A stretch of 44,975 nucleotides of DNA from an uncultured Bulleidia sp. (lineage in GTDB: Bacteria > Bacillota_I > Bacilli_A > Erysipelotrichales > Erysipelotrichaceae). Both the position numbers and the translations under genes were made by a program. The stretch is from contig CAKVLT010000009.1 in NCBI GenBank assembly GCA_934757945.1, forward strand, positions 1 through 44,975, given 5' to 3'. The notes below the pieces were generated by a model. It saw nothing but the letters and a program-made list of their open reading frames with translations, had not been told where the DNA came from and made no database searches. How positions within the stretch are numbered: position 1 is the stretch's first letter; every line of letters begins with the position of its first letter. This document shows, piece by piece, positions 33,942-43,219 of this stretch.

Positions 33942-35267
33942 ATGTTCAGTAATAAAGATTTAAGAAATATGATTGTACCACTGTTCTTTGAACAGTTACT
34001 GGTCATGCTGGTAGGTATTATGGATACCTTTATAGTGTCTTATGTCGGAGAGGCAGCGGTGTCCGGTGTTTCTCTGGTCAACAGTTTTAATACCATATTT
34101 ATCTACCTGTTTACTGCTCTTGCCTCGGGTGGAGCGGTGGTTATCTCTCAATATATAGGCAGTCAGGATAAGAAAAACAGTATTTTATCTTCCAGTCAGT
34201 TACTGATGTTTTCCACTATTTTTTCCTGTATATTGTCCGTTGTGGTATTGCTTTTTCAAAGACCTATATTATCAGGTTTATTTGGAAGGGTGGATACAGA
34301 GGTTATGGATGCTTGTATGACATACTTAAGAATTTCTGCCTATTCTTATCCTTTTATTGCCATTTACAATGCAAGTGCTTCTTTATATCGTTCCATGGCA
34401 AAAACAAAGACAACGATGAATATCTCTTTAGCATCTAATCTTATCAATGTCATCGGTAACTATATCGGAGTGTTTGTACTCCATGCTGGGGTGGCAGGCG
34501 TAGCTGTACCATCTTTACTTGCAAGAGCCTTCAGTGCCATTGCAATCACGATTTTATGCTTTAACAGACAACTTGTAACATATTATTCAAAAGAAGATAT
34601 CTTTACATGGAATGGTGCCATGTTAAAAAGAATTCTGAAAATAGCTGTTCCTAATGGTATAGAAAATGGTATCTTCCAGTTTGTGAAAGTGGCATTAAGC
34701 AGTGTGGTTGCGCTGTTTGGCACGTATCAGATTGCGACTAACGGTATAGCTCAGAGTATCTGGTCTCTTGCGGCTTTGATGGGTGTGGCATTAGGACCTG
34801 TATATATTACAGTGATTGGACAGTGTATGGGAAAGAAAGATACTGCACAGGCAAAGTATTATTTTAAAAAACTGAATAGGCTGTCTCTTGTATTGTCTGT
34901 CATCTGGAATATGCTGATTTTTTTCATCACACCAGGATGGATGAAATTTTATCAGGTATCAGAGGAAACTATACAGATGGTAATTTATCTTGTGGCCATT
35001 CATAATTTCTTCAATGCCTTTATTTATCCTTTTTCAGGGCCTTTGAGCAATGGATTGAGGGCTACAGGGGATGTCAAGTTTACAATGGTGGTTTCTATTG
35101 CCTCTACAGTACTGGGAAGATTTATATTCTCACTGCTATTTGCCATTTATTTCAATTTAGGGGTTATTGGTATTGCTCTGGCAATGTGTCTTGACTGGTC
35201 TGTCCGTGCAGTGATTTTCTATTTAAGATACAGATCAGATAAATGGACGAAATATAAAGTGATTTAG
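33942..35267 (+). CDS. MATE-family efflux transporter (second copy)
   Basis: A 441-residue protein with about twelve hydrophobic segments. The first helix carries P-L-F-F-E-Q-L-L-V-M-L-V-G-I-M-D-T, and the segments S-Y-V-G-E-A-A-V-S-G-V-S and G-L-R-A-T-G-D-V near 364-371 are family marks. It is not a close copy of the MATE at 15759. Placement behind the reductase suggests the two handle one compound: reduce it, then export it. That link is inference. Confidence 0.92.
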   Translation: MFSNKDLRNMIVPLFFEQLLVMLVGIMDTFIVSYVGEAAVSGVSLVNSFNTIFIYLFTALASGGAVVISQYIGSQDKKNSILSSSQLLMFSTIFSCILSVVVLLFQRPILSGLFGRVDTEVMDACMTYLRISAYSYPFIAIYNASASLYRSMAKTKTTMNISLASNLINVIGNYIGVFVLHAGVAGVAVPSLLARAFSAIAITILCFNRQLVTYYSKEDIFTWNGAMLKRILKIAVPNGIENGIFQFVKVALSSVVALFGTYQIATNGIAQSIWSLAALMGVALGPVYITVIGQCMGKKDTAQAKYYFKKLNRLSLVLSVIWNMLIFFITPGWMKFYQVSEETIQMVIYLVAIHNFFNAFIYPFSGPLSNGLRATGDVKFTMVVSIASTVLGRFIFSLLFAIYFNLGVIGIALAMCLDWSVRAVIFYLRYRSDKWTKYKVI

Positions 35268-35326
35268 ACATTACTTTAAGCGATGAAGATATTACAATGT
35301 TAAATAACTGAAGAAAGGACAATAAT

Positions 35327-36451
35327 ATGAAAGCATTTAAAGATATTAAAAAGAATTTTGGTTTTGGAATGATGCGATTACCCATGAAAGATAATCAGGT
35401 AGATATTGAACAGACAAATGCCATGGTGGATTATTTTCTTGATAATGGGTTTAACTACTTTGATACTGCTCATGGCTATTTACAGGGATTGAGTGAAAAG
35501 GCAGTAAAAACATGTTTATCTTCCAGACATGACAGAAGTGAATATATTCTTACAGATAAACTGACAAGTTCCTTCTTTCAGTCTCAGCAGGATATTCGCC
35601 CTTTCTTTCAATCACAGCTGGACGCAACAGGGGTAGAATATTTTGATTTTTATCTTATGCATGCACAAAATGCTCATGAATTTGAAAAATTCAAGAAATG
35701 TAAAGCGTATGAAACAGCCTTTGCATTGAAAAAAGAAGGAAAAGTCAGACATGTAGGTATTTCTTTTCATGATCGTGCAGAAGTACTGGATCAGATTCTT
35801 ACAGAATATCCAGAAATTGAAATTGTGCAGATTCAGTTCAATTATCTGGATTATAACGACCTTTCTGTGCAGTCAAAACTTGTATATGAAGTCTGTGAGA
35901 AACATAAGAAACCTGTATTGGTTATGGAACCGGTCAAAGGTGGAAATCTTGTGAAACTTCCTTAGGATGCACAACAGGTTCTTGATGCTTTACATGGAGG
36001 TTCCAATGCGTCTTATGCAATCAGATTTGCGGCTTCCTTTAAGAATATGGAAGTGGTATTATCAGGTATGTCTTCATTGGAACAGATGAAAGAGAATGTA
36101 TCTTTCATGAAGGACTTTGTGCCATTTACAGAAGAAGAATATGCTGCAGTAGAAAAAGTGGCAGAAATCTTTCACAGTCATCATATGATTCCATGTACAG
36201 GATGTCATTATTGTGTGGAGGAAAACCACTGCCCGAAAAACATTCGTATTCCGGATATGTTTTCCGCATATAATACTAAAAAGATTTTTGGAGACTGGAA
36301 TGCAGACTGTTATTATAATAATGTTGCAATTGACACTGAACATGCCAGAGCAAGTGAATGTTTAAAGTGCGGTATGTGTGAAAGAGTCTGCCCTCAGCAT
36401 CTTTCTATCAGAAATTTATTACAGGAAGTGGCAGAGGAATTTGAAAAATAA
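35327..36451 (+). pseudogene. Fe-S aldo/keto reductase interrupted by an in-frame TAG
   Basis: Two open frames (212 and 134 residues) lie in the same register and are split only by a TAG at 35963-35965. Joined, they give 375 residues that align along their whole length with the intact enzyme at 24445 (for example V-M-E-P-V-K-G-G before the stop and V-V-L-S-G-M-S after it). The stop replaces the codon aligned to a Glu or Pro. The downstream half has the C-T-G-C-H-Y-C and C-L-K-C-G-M-C-E-R-V-C-P clusters. Nothing else is damaged, so the change is recent, or the TAG is read through. AAAGGA precedes the ATG. Confidence 0.8.
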
Positions 36452-36474
36452 ATAAAAAAAGGGGACAAAGAAAA

Positions 36475-36996
36475 ATGAATCGAACAAAGAAATTGACAGC
36501 ACTGGCAATGTGCCTTGCAGCAGGACTGGTATTACCGGCAGTATTTCGTGCAATTCCAAAAGGGGGAATGCTATTTTCACCAATGCATATCTCTCCATTA
36601 TTAGCAGGACTTGTGATAGGCCCTGTGGAAGGGGCGATTGTCGGAGTACTGTGTCCGATACTCAATTCTGTGCTTTCAGGTATGCCACAGGGAAATACTC
36701 TGATTGGTATGTGTTTTGAACTGCCGGTCTATGGTATTGTGGCAGGATGTATGATGCGTATGGTATCTACAAAGAAAGCTATGGCTGAAATCTATATATC
36801 TTTGATTGTGGCTATGGTTGCAGGAAGAATTGTTGGTGGTGTAGTGCAGGGGTTCTTATTAGGCCTCGGTAACTATTCACTTCAGATGTGGGTAACGTCC
36901 TATTTTATCTCAACATTTCCGGGAATTATACTGCATCTTCTGTTAATTCCTGCAGTGTGTATGGCTTTAAGAAAAGCAGGGTTTTGTAACCGTTAA
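36475..36996 (+). CDS. ECF transporter S component
   Basis: A 173-residue hydrophobic protein with about six membrane helices. The N-terminal helix carries A-L-A-M-C-L-A-A-G-L-V-L-P and is followed by P-M-H-I-S-P-L-L-A-G-L-V-I-G-P near 36-50, a segment common in vitamin-binding S components. These bind a vitamin or its precursor and work with shared EcfA, EcfA' and EcfT, which are not in this window. The ligand is unknown. AGGGGA precedes the ATG. It lies 23 bases after the broken reductase, so it may be on the same transcript. Confidence 0.75.
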   Translation: MNRTKKLTALAMCLAAGLVLPAVFRAIPKGGMLFSPMHISPLLAGLVIGPVEGAIVGVLCPILNSVLSGMPQGNTLIGMCFELPVYGIVAGCMMRMVSTKKAMAEIYISLIVAMVAGRIVGGVVQGFLLGLGNYSLQMWVTSYFISTFPGIILHLLLIPAVCMALRKAGFCNR

Positions 36997-37008
36997 ATGC
37001 AATGATGT

Positions 37009-37053
37009 AAAGATGTGGAATCCTTAAGAATAGGAGGATTTCACATCTTTTTA
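37009..37053 (+). terminator. Terminator after the S component
   Basis: AAAGATGTG/CACATCTTT outer stem with an ATCC/GGAT inner stem, T-rich tail. Confidence 0.8.
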
Positions 37054-37065
37054 TTCTCTGTGTGC

Positions 37066-37071
37066 TAATAT
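37066..37071 (+). promoter_or_regulatory. -10 box of the two-component pair
   Basis: TAATAT with a TGn extension, 21 bases before the response-regulator ATG. No good -35 was found. Confidence 0.4.
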
Positions 37072-37092
37072 TTAGGCAGAAAGCGTGAAGGT

Positions 37093-37764
37093 ATGTATCG
37101 ATTATTGATTGTGGAAGATGATGAAGGCATTGCCGGCAGTATTGCCCAAAGATGTACCAGCTGGGATTATGATGTGCATTGTGTACAGAATTTTAAAGAA
37201 GTGTTACAGGAATTTATCAGCTACAGACCACATCTGGTTTTACTGGATATTACACTTCCTTTTTATGATGGTTTCCACTGGTGTCATGAGATACGTAAAA
37301 TTTCCAAAACCCCAATTATGTTTATCTCTTCTGCAACAGAAAGAATGAATATTTTAATGGCTATGAATCTTGGGGCAGATGATTTTATTGTCAAACCTTT
37401 TGATATGGATGTGCTGATTGCCAAGATACAGGCATTGTTAAGGAGAACCTATGATTTTTCCAATGAAACAACAGTACTGGAATTTGATGGTGCCATACTG
37501 GATATGGATAAGCAGGTAGTACTGTTTAAAGACAGCACACTGGATCTTACAAAGAATGAATATCAGATATTGCTGACACTGGTAAGAAATAAAGGGAAAG
37601 TGGTTTCCAGAGAAAAATTGATGCAGGTATTATGGCAGACAGATAATTTTGTGGATGAAAATACACTGAATGTCAATGTTAACAGACTGCGTAAAAAACT
37701 GGATGGCTTAGGCTTGCAGGATTGCATACAGACGAAGTTTAAAGTGGGGTATGTACTTGTATGA
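37093..37764 (+). CDS. OmpR-family response regulator, BceR-like
   Basis: A 223-residue response regulator. The acidic pocket is E8/D9/D10, the phosphoacceptor is D52 in L-L-D-I-T-L-P, and K101 lies in V-K-P-F. The C-terminal winged helix ends with K-V-G-Y-V-L. Gene order (regulator, kinase, ATPase, permease) is that of Bce modules, which detect and resist cell-wall peptide antibiotics. The ribosome binding site GAAGG is very close to the ATG. The stop overlaps the kinase start as ATGA. Confidence 0.92.
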   Translation: MYRLLIVEDDEGIAGSIAQRCTSWDYDVHCVQNFKEVLQEFISYRPHLVLLDITLPFYDGFHWCHEIRKISKTPIMFISSATERMNILMAMNLGADDFIVKPFDMDVLIAKIQALLRRTYDFSNETTVLEFDGAILDMDKQVVLFKDSTLDLTKNEYQILLTLVRNKGKVVSREKLMQVLWQTDNFVDENTLNVNVNRLRKKLDGLGLQDCIQTKFKVGYVLV

Positions 37765-38741
37765 AACTGTTTGTGAGATATGTTTATCAGCATCTTCCTG
37801 TTTTGCTATTGATAGTATTTGCACTGTTATTGCAGACATTGTGTTACAGCCTGTATGGCATCGATATGGAAATTATTCTGTATACAGAAGGACTTGTACT
37901 ATGTGTACTGTGTATTTATGCTATGACCAGATTCTTTACTGTGAAAAAAACATACACGGCTTTGCAAAGAATATATGATGGAGAAAGTGCTGCCATAACA
38001 GAGTATCCTGAAACTATAGATGTAATAGAAAAGGAAGAATACAGAATTATTCAGCTTCTTATACAGGATTCAAAACAAAAGTCTATGAAATCCAAAGAAA
38101 AGTATGATGCCATGATGGATTATTATACTGTATGGGCACACCAGATCAAGACACCTATAGCTTCCATAAAGCTGAAACTTCAAAACGAAGATACGGAGTT
38201 TTCCAGAAGTATTGCAAGAGATGTATTTCGTATTGAACAATATGCGGAAATGGTATTGACGTTTTTAAGACTGGATTCCTCCAGTACGGATTATGTGTTT
38301 AAAACGCAGGATATGGATGTGTTAATCAAAGGTGTGGTACGTAAACTTTCACAAGAGTTTATAGAAAGAAAGCTGTCTTTACAGCTGGAAGAAACACAGT
38401 TAAAGATTATTACGGATGAAAAATGGATTAGCTTTGTTATAGAACAGGTATTGACCAATGCCTTGAAATATACAAAAGAAGGCGGTATTCACATCTATGC
38501 AAAGGATGAAGATACTTTGTGTATACAGGATACCGGGATTGGAATTCGTAAAGAAGATCTTCCGAGAATCTTTGAAAACGGCTTTACAGGCTATAATGGC
38601 CGTATGGATAAAAAAGCTACGGGGATAGGGTTATATCTGTGTAAAAGAGTGTGTGATAATTTAAATCATGAAATTGAAGTGACTTCCGGAAAGGAAGGAA
38701 CTCTGGTGAAAATACACTTCTTACAAAACTGTAAGAAGTAG
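37761..38741 (+). CDS. Intramembrane-sensing histidine kinase, BceS-like
   Basis: A 326-residue kinase with two membrane helices close together (about 11-30 and 36-55) and almost no outside loop, as in BceS kinases that sense through the transporter. The phosphoacceptor is H127 in W-A-H-Q-I-K-T-P. The ATP domain has E-Q-V-L-T-N-A-L-K-Y, D-T-G-I-G-I and G-I-G-L-Y-L. A strong hairpin lies between its stop and the ATPase gene. Confidence 0.92.
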   Translation: MKLFVRYVYQHLPVLLLIVFALLLQTLCYSLYGIDMEIILYTEGLVLCVLCIYAMTRFFTVKKTYTALQRIYDGESAAITEYPETIDVIEKEEYRIIQLLIQDSKQKSMKSKEKYDAMMDYYTVWAHQIKTPIASIKLKLQNEDTEFSRSIARDVFRIEQYAEMVLTFLRLDSSSTDYVFKTQDMDVLIKGVVRKLSQEFIERKLSLQLEETQLKIITDEKWISFVIEQVLTNALKYTKEGGIHIYAKDEDTLCIQDTGIGIRKEDLPRIFENGFTGYNGRMDKKATGIGLYLCKRVCDNLNHEIEVTSGKEGTLVKIHFLQNCKK

Positions 38742-38788
38742 ACAAGGATCTGTAAGGAGAATCGATAGTGTACAGATCCTTGTTTTGA
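38742..38788 (+). terminator. Strong hairpin between the kinase and ATPase genes
   Basis: A perfect 13-pair stem, ACAAGGATCTGTA/TACAGATCCTTGT, with 16 bases between the arms and a TTTT tail. It would separate or attenuate the transporter genes relative to the sensor genes. Confidence 0.7.
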
Positions 38789-38819
38789 TTAAATAAAGTT
38801 GCCTGAAGGAGGAGACACT

Positions 38820-39581
38820 ATGAGTGTATTAGAAGTAAAAAATTTAAAGAAAGTATATACCTCCCGTTTTGGGGGACACAAAGTGACTGCATTAAGCAAT
38901 GTAAACTTTACGGTAGATGCAGGAGAATATGTAGCTATCATGGGCGAGTCCGGTTCCGGTAAGACAACGTTATTAAATCTTCTTGCCACATTGGACACCC
39001 CTACGGAAGGAACGATTTTACTGAACGGAAAAGATGTCAGTACTTTAAAAGAAGCACAGGCAGCAGATTTCAGACGAGAACATCTGGGGTTTGTTTTCCA
39101 GGAATTTAATCTGCTGGATACGTTTTCTTTAAGAGATAATATTTATTTGCCACTTGTATTGAGCGGTAAAAAACACAGTGAATTTACAAAACGTTTAAAT
39201 CCTATTGCAAAACAATTACATATTGAAAAGATTCTGGATAAGTTCCCGTATGAGGTGTCCGGTGGTCAGAAACAAAGGGCAGCTGTCGCAAGAGCTCTGA
39301 TTACTCATCCGGATATTTTACTGGCAGATGAACCTACCGGTGCTCTGGATTCTAAAAGTTCTGCGGAAATGCTGGATGAGTTTGAATCTATCAACAGCCA
39401 AGGGCAGACAATCTTAATGGTGACACATTCTATTGTGGCCGCAAGTCATGCACAAAGAGTGCTGTTTATCAAAGATGGGCAGGTATATCATCAGATTTAC
39501 AGAGCGGATAAAACAGAGCAGGAAATGTATGAAAGTATCTCTGATACATTAACAAGATTACAGGCGGGAGTAGAGCAGTAA
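38820..39581 (+). CDS. ABC transporter ATPase, BceA-like
   Basis: A 253-residue ATPase. Walker A is GESGSGKTT near 41-49, the signature V-S-G-G-Q-K-Q-R is near 144, Walker B is L-L-A-D-E-P-T-G-A-L-D and the switch is T-H-S. It pairs with the long FtsX-like permease that starts one base later. AGGAGG lies nine bases before this ATG. An upstream in-frame TTG is not needed. It would power peptide-antibiotic removal and signalling. Confidence 0.94.
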   Translation: MSVLEVKNLKKVYTSRFGGHKVTALSNVNFTVDAGEYVAIMGESGSGKTTLLNLLATLDTPTEGTILLNGKDVSTLKEAQAADFRREHLGFVFQEFNLLDTFSLRDNIYLPLVLSGKKHSEFTKRLNPIAKQLHIEKILDKFPYEVSGGQKQRAAVARALITHPDILLADEPTGALDSKSSAEMLDEFESINSQGQTILMVTHSIVAASHAQRVLFIKDGQVYHQIYRADKTEQEMYESISDTLTRLQAGVEQ

Positions 39582-39582
39582 T

Positions 39583-41550
39583 ATGAAAGGCTTCATGTAT
39601 CCACGTCTTGCATTCAACAGTATCAAAAATAATGCCAGATATTATATTCCGTATATTCTGTCTGGTATTCTGCTGAGTGCCATGACGTATATATTAAATT
39701 ATCTGAACTGCTGTGAGTTTGTCTCTGCTATGAAGGGTGGTCTTTCTTTGGCGGCAACCTTTGGGTTTGGAACAATCATCATGCAGATTTTCTCATTTAT
39801 ATTTCTGTTTTATGCCAATTCCTTTCTGATTAAAAGAAGAGATAAAGAACTGGGGTTATATGCCATTCTTGGCATGAACAAGATAAATATACTGAAAGTC
39901 ATTTTCTTTGAAACATTGTATGTCATGATTGCTGTACTGGTATGTGGCATGCTTGGCGGTATGATGTTCAGCAAGCTGATGGAATTGATTCTGGCTAAGT
40001 TATGTCATGTGCAGGCGGGAAGTTCTTTTGGTTTCTATTTACCTGTAGTGGAAAATACATGTTTCTATTTTGCGTGTATTTACTTTGTGTTATTTTTATA
40101 CAGTGTGATTAAGGTGAGATTTTCCACAGGATTACATTTGATGCAGGGAGAATCTTATGGAGAAAAAGCGCCTAAGGCAAACTGGCTGATTGCGCTTATT
40201 GGCACAGTTATTCTGGGTGTTGCCTATTATATGGCAGTGACTATTGCCACACCATTGCTGGCTTTGCAGGAATTCTTTATAGCTGTAGTGATGGTCATTA
40301 TTGCAACGTATATCCTGTTTACTGCAGGTTCTGTAGTTTTATGTAAATTACTGGAAAAGAACAAGAAGTATTATTATCATCCAAATCATTTTGTTTCTGT
40401 AGGTATGATGCGTTTCAGAATGAAAAGAAATGGTGCAGGGTTAGCATCTATCTGTATTCTGATTACTATGGTGCTTGTATTAGGTTCCTTTACTGTATGT
40501 ACTTATTGCGGTATTCAGGACAGTGTGTCAGAATCTTTTCCGCAGGATCTGTATATCCAGTATGCTTCAAGAGATATTTCCATGGATGAAGTAAAGCCAA
40601 TATTTGAAGACTTTATTCAGGAAAACATTCCATCTGATGAAGTGAAAAAGGGCGGTATAATTACCGTTAAACAAATGGAGGTCTTTGGCGCAATCAGTGA
40701 AAAAGGATATGAAGAAACCAAGAATCCTTCTTTTGACAGATTCTTTGTGGTTTCTCTGGATACCTACAATCAGATGACAGGCAGAAATGAAACATTACAG
40801 GACGGACAGTGTCTGGTGGTGAGCAAATCTGATGCCTATACGTATTCCACATTTACTTTTGCAGGTAATGCACCTCTTGAAGTAAAGGAAATGGTACACG
40901 AAACTCTGATTCCTGATGCAAACAATGTTTCAACAAACAATCTTTCTCTTGTGGTAAAGAATGTGGAGGATCTGGCATATCCTGAATATTGTAATAATGC
41001 CTTGTTCTATATGGCAGATTTAAAGGAGGGTACTTCTGTAGATACCTATGAATTGATGGACAAGTTTGGGGAAGTCCAGAGTATCCTCAATATGAGTACG
41101 TATGGAAGCTATTCCTATAGTTTTTCCTCCAGACAGGAAGCGATGAATTCTTATTATACATTGTTTGGTGGAATCATTGTTCTTGCTGGATTGTTATCTA
41201 TAGTCTTCCTGGCATCTGCAGTATTGATTATCTACTATAAGCAGATTGTAGAAGGTCTTGAAGATGTGAAACGATTTGAAGTTTTACGTAAAGTGGGTAT
41301 GGACGATAGGCAAATCAAAAAGACGATTAACTCTCAGGTTATCTTTGTCTTCTTTATGCCTTTGATTCTTGCAGGTATTCATCTGTTATTTGCCTATCCA
41401 ATGATTTCTAAACTGCTGGTGTTATTTACTATTAAAAATATGTCTTTGATGGCTGTGACTTCCGTAGTGACATTCGTCATTATTGGAATCTTCTATGGTA
41501 TTGTCTATAAACTGACATCCCGTACATATTTCCATATTATTCATTCTTAA
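39583..41550 (+). CDS. FtsX-like permease, BceB-like
   Basis: A 655-residue permease with about ten membrane helices. A large outside domain of about 210 residues lies between the seventh and eighth helices (about 310-520), the hallmark of BceB proteins and the proposed site of antibiotic recognition. The two FtsX regions hold K-R-R-D-K-E-L-G-L-Y-A-I-L-G-M near 84-98 and F-E-V-L-R-K-V-G-M-D near 565. It forms the Bce complex with the ATPase and kinase. Confidence 0.94.
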   Translation: MKGFMYPRLAFNSIKNNARYYIPYILSGILLSAMTYILNYLNCCEFVSAMKGGLSLAATFGFGTIIMQIFSFIFLFYANSFLIKRRDKELGLYAILGMNKINILKVIFFETLYVMIAVLVCGMLGGMMFSKLMELILAKLCHVQAGSSFGFYLPVVENTCFYFACIYFVLFLYSVIKVRFSTGLHLMQGESYGEKAPKANWLIALIGTVILGVAYYMAVTIATPLLALQEFFIAVVMVIIATYILFTAGSVVLCKLLEKNKKYYYHPNHFVSVGMMRFRMKRNGAGLASICILITMVLVLGSFTVCTYCGIQDSVSESFPQDLYIQYASRDISMDEVKPIFEDFIQENIPSDEVKKGGIITVKQMEVFGAISEKGYEETKNPSFDRFFVVSLDTYNQMTGRNETLQDGQCLVVSKSDAYTYSTFTFAGNAPLEVKEMVHETLIPDANNVSTNNLSLVVKNVEDLAYPEYCNNALFYMADLKEGTSVDTYELMDKFGEVQSILNMSTYGSYSYSFSSRQEAMNSYYTLFGGIIVLAGLLSIVFLASAVLIIYYKQIVEGLEDVKRFEVLRKVGMDDRQIKKTINSQVIFVFFMPLILAGIHLLFAYPMISKLLVLFTIKNMSLMAVTSVVTFVIIGIFYGIVYKLTSRTYFHIIHS

Positions 41551-41564
41551 AAAGTGAGGATAGT

Positions 41565-41849
41565 ATGAGCTTTCAATTAGACACAAAGGACAGGTGTGTG
41601 GAAAGAGATGGAAAGATTTACTCTCTGACACCAAAAGAATTCGGTATTCTGCAGTTTCTGATGGAGCATCCTGATGAAGTGTTTACACCGGAAGAGATTT
41701 ATGAAAACGCCTGGGAAGATATCCCGTATTGCTGCAAACCAATCATTTCTGTACATATACGGCATATCCGCCAGAAAGTAGAAAAGGATCCGTCCAATCC
41801 AACACAGATTATTTCCTACTGGAAGAAAGGGTATGGGTTCAGATTCTAA
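41565..41849 (+). CDS. Stand-alone winged-helix (OmpR-type) DNA-binding protein
   Basis: A 94-residue protein consisting only of an OmpR/PhoB effector domain. L-T-P-K-E-F-G-I-L-Q-F-L near 22-33, the recognition helix S-V-H-I-R-H-I-R-Q-K-V-E near 65 and the C-terminal K-G-Y-G-F-R-F wing are clear. There is no receiver domain. It has its own GAGG site and ATG, follows the permease after 14 bases and differs from the domain in the Bce-type regulator. It may act without phosphorylation or may be the remnant of a second response regulator. Confidence 0.85.
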   Translation: MSFQLDTKDRCVERDGKIYSLTPKEFGILQFLMEHPDEVFTPEEIYENAWEDIPYCCKPIISVHIRHIRQKVEKDPSNPTQIISYWKKGYGFRF

Positions 41850-41858
41850 TAAGCATAT

Positions 41859-41894
41859 AAAAAATACGGAAGATGTATGTCCTCCGTATTTTTT
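41859..41894. terminator. Bidirectional terminator
   Basis: Perfect 12-pair stem, AAAAAATACGGA/TCCGTATTTTTT, between convergent genes. Confidence 0.9.
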
Positions 41895-41900
41895 GTATGC

Positions 41901-43145
41901 CTATTGAATTTTGGAAGCCTTTCTGAAGAAGAACAGACCAAAGATGAATAAGATGGCAAGTGTTCCTACCGCAATATTGACAGAGTTTGTTAATGAAACT
42001 GTAATACCTACAAGAGTAGTTCCCATAAAGGCTGCCCCTTTACCACAGATATCGTAGATGCCGAAGTATTCACCACTTGCTTCAGCTGGAATAATCTGTG
42101 CATAGTAGGAACGGGATAATGCCTGAATAGCTCCCTGGAACATACCTACAACAAATGCCATGATACCAAACTGCCATAATGTTGTCATGAATAAAGCGTA
42201 GATAGCAACGGCAAAATACCCACAAATACATACCATAATCAGCTGTACTGAGGAATACTTGTTTGTCAGTTTTCCAAATAATACCGCAAAGGCAAAGGCA
42301 ACAACCTGTGTTAACAGTAAGATGACCAACAGACCAATCTGGTTTAATCCAAGAGCTGTACCAATGGCAACAGCTTCATCGATGATGGTGTAAACACCGT
42401 CGATATAGAAGAAGAAACCAAGCAGGAAGTAGAAGATTTTCTTCTGTGTGAAGAACATATTCTTTAAGGTTGAACCAAGTCTTGTAAAGCTTTCTTTAAT
42501 CTTACCTTTTTGATTTTCAATATAGTATTTCTGTTCGTAGTTTTTCAATAACGGTACTGTTACGCCTAACCACCAGATACCTACCACAAGGAAGGCTAAG
42601 GCGATAGATAACTTTTCAGGAATGATTCCAAGGAAATCAGGATTGCCGCAGACATATAGTAACAGTGCTACTACGAATGGAATGCAGGAACCAAGATAGC
42701 CATAGGCATATCCCTGAGAAGAGACCAGGTCCATTTTTTCAGGTGTTGTTACGTCTGTTAACATGGAGTCATAGATAATCAAAGAGGACTGATAGCACAC
42801 TTTGGCAATAACATACATGATGAGGTAGATATACCAGTTTGGTACAAGACCTAAAGCAATACATCCAAGGACACCCATAAACAGTGCAGCTTTGAATAAT
42901 GGTTTTTTATACCCTTTATTATCAGCAATGGATCCAAGAACCGGACCGCTGAAGGCAATGATGATTGTAGCAATACTTGTCGCAAAACTCCATTGTGCAA
43001 GGTACTGACTGTCATTCATGCCGCCAGCAGTTGCCAGAGAATTAAACCAGATAGGAATGATGGTGGAGACCATCATAGTGAAAGCGGAATTACCTATATC
43101 ATAATAAATCCAGCTCTTTTCCAGTTTTGTAAATTGTTTAAACAT
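41901..43145 (-). CDS. UMF1-family MFS transporter
   Basis: A 414-residue carrier with about twelve membrane helices. The start K-S-W-I-Y-Y-D-I-G-N-S-A-F matches the UMF1 (Atg22-like) group, as does I-A-D-N-K-G-Y-K-K-P near 75. The last helices end in F-F-F-R-K-A. The substrate is unknown; relatives have been linked to amino-acid or drug efflux. I chose the ATG giving M-F-K-Q because an AGGAAA site lies upstream; an in-frame ATG 14 codons earlier has none. Confidence 0.85.
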   Translation of the reverse strand: MFKQFTKLEKSWIYYDIGNSAFTMMVSTIIPIWFNSLATAGGMNDSQYLAQWSFATSIATIIIAFSGPVLGSIADNKGYKKPLFKAALFMGVLGCIALGLVPNWYIYLIMYVIAKVCYQSSLIIYDSMLTDVTTPEKMDLVSSQGYAYGYLGSCIPFVVALLLYVCGNPDFLGIIPEKLSIALAFLVVGIWWLGVTVPLLKNYEQKYYIENQKGKIKESFTRLGSTLKNMFFTQKKIFYFLLGFFFYIDGVYTIIDEAVAIGTALGLNQIGLLVILLLTQVVAFAFAVLFGKLTNKYSSVQLIMVCICGYFAVAIYALFMTTLWQFGIMAFVVGMFQGAIQALSRSYYAQIIPAEASGEYFGIYDICGKGAAFMGTTLVGITVSLTNSVNIAVGTLAILFIFGLFFFRKASKIQ

Positions 43146-43219
43146 AATGTGTTTTTCCTTTTCCTGTACTGTACTAGTATCTCTCACAAAGATGAAACTG
43201 CTGTTAAACCTTTGTTAAA

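Noticed and set aside
35963..35965. UAG reassigned to an amino acid
   Set aside because: Several intact neighbouring genes end in TAG at sensible lengths, so TAG works as a stop here.
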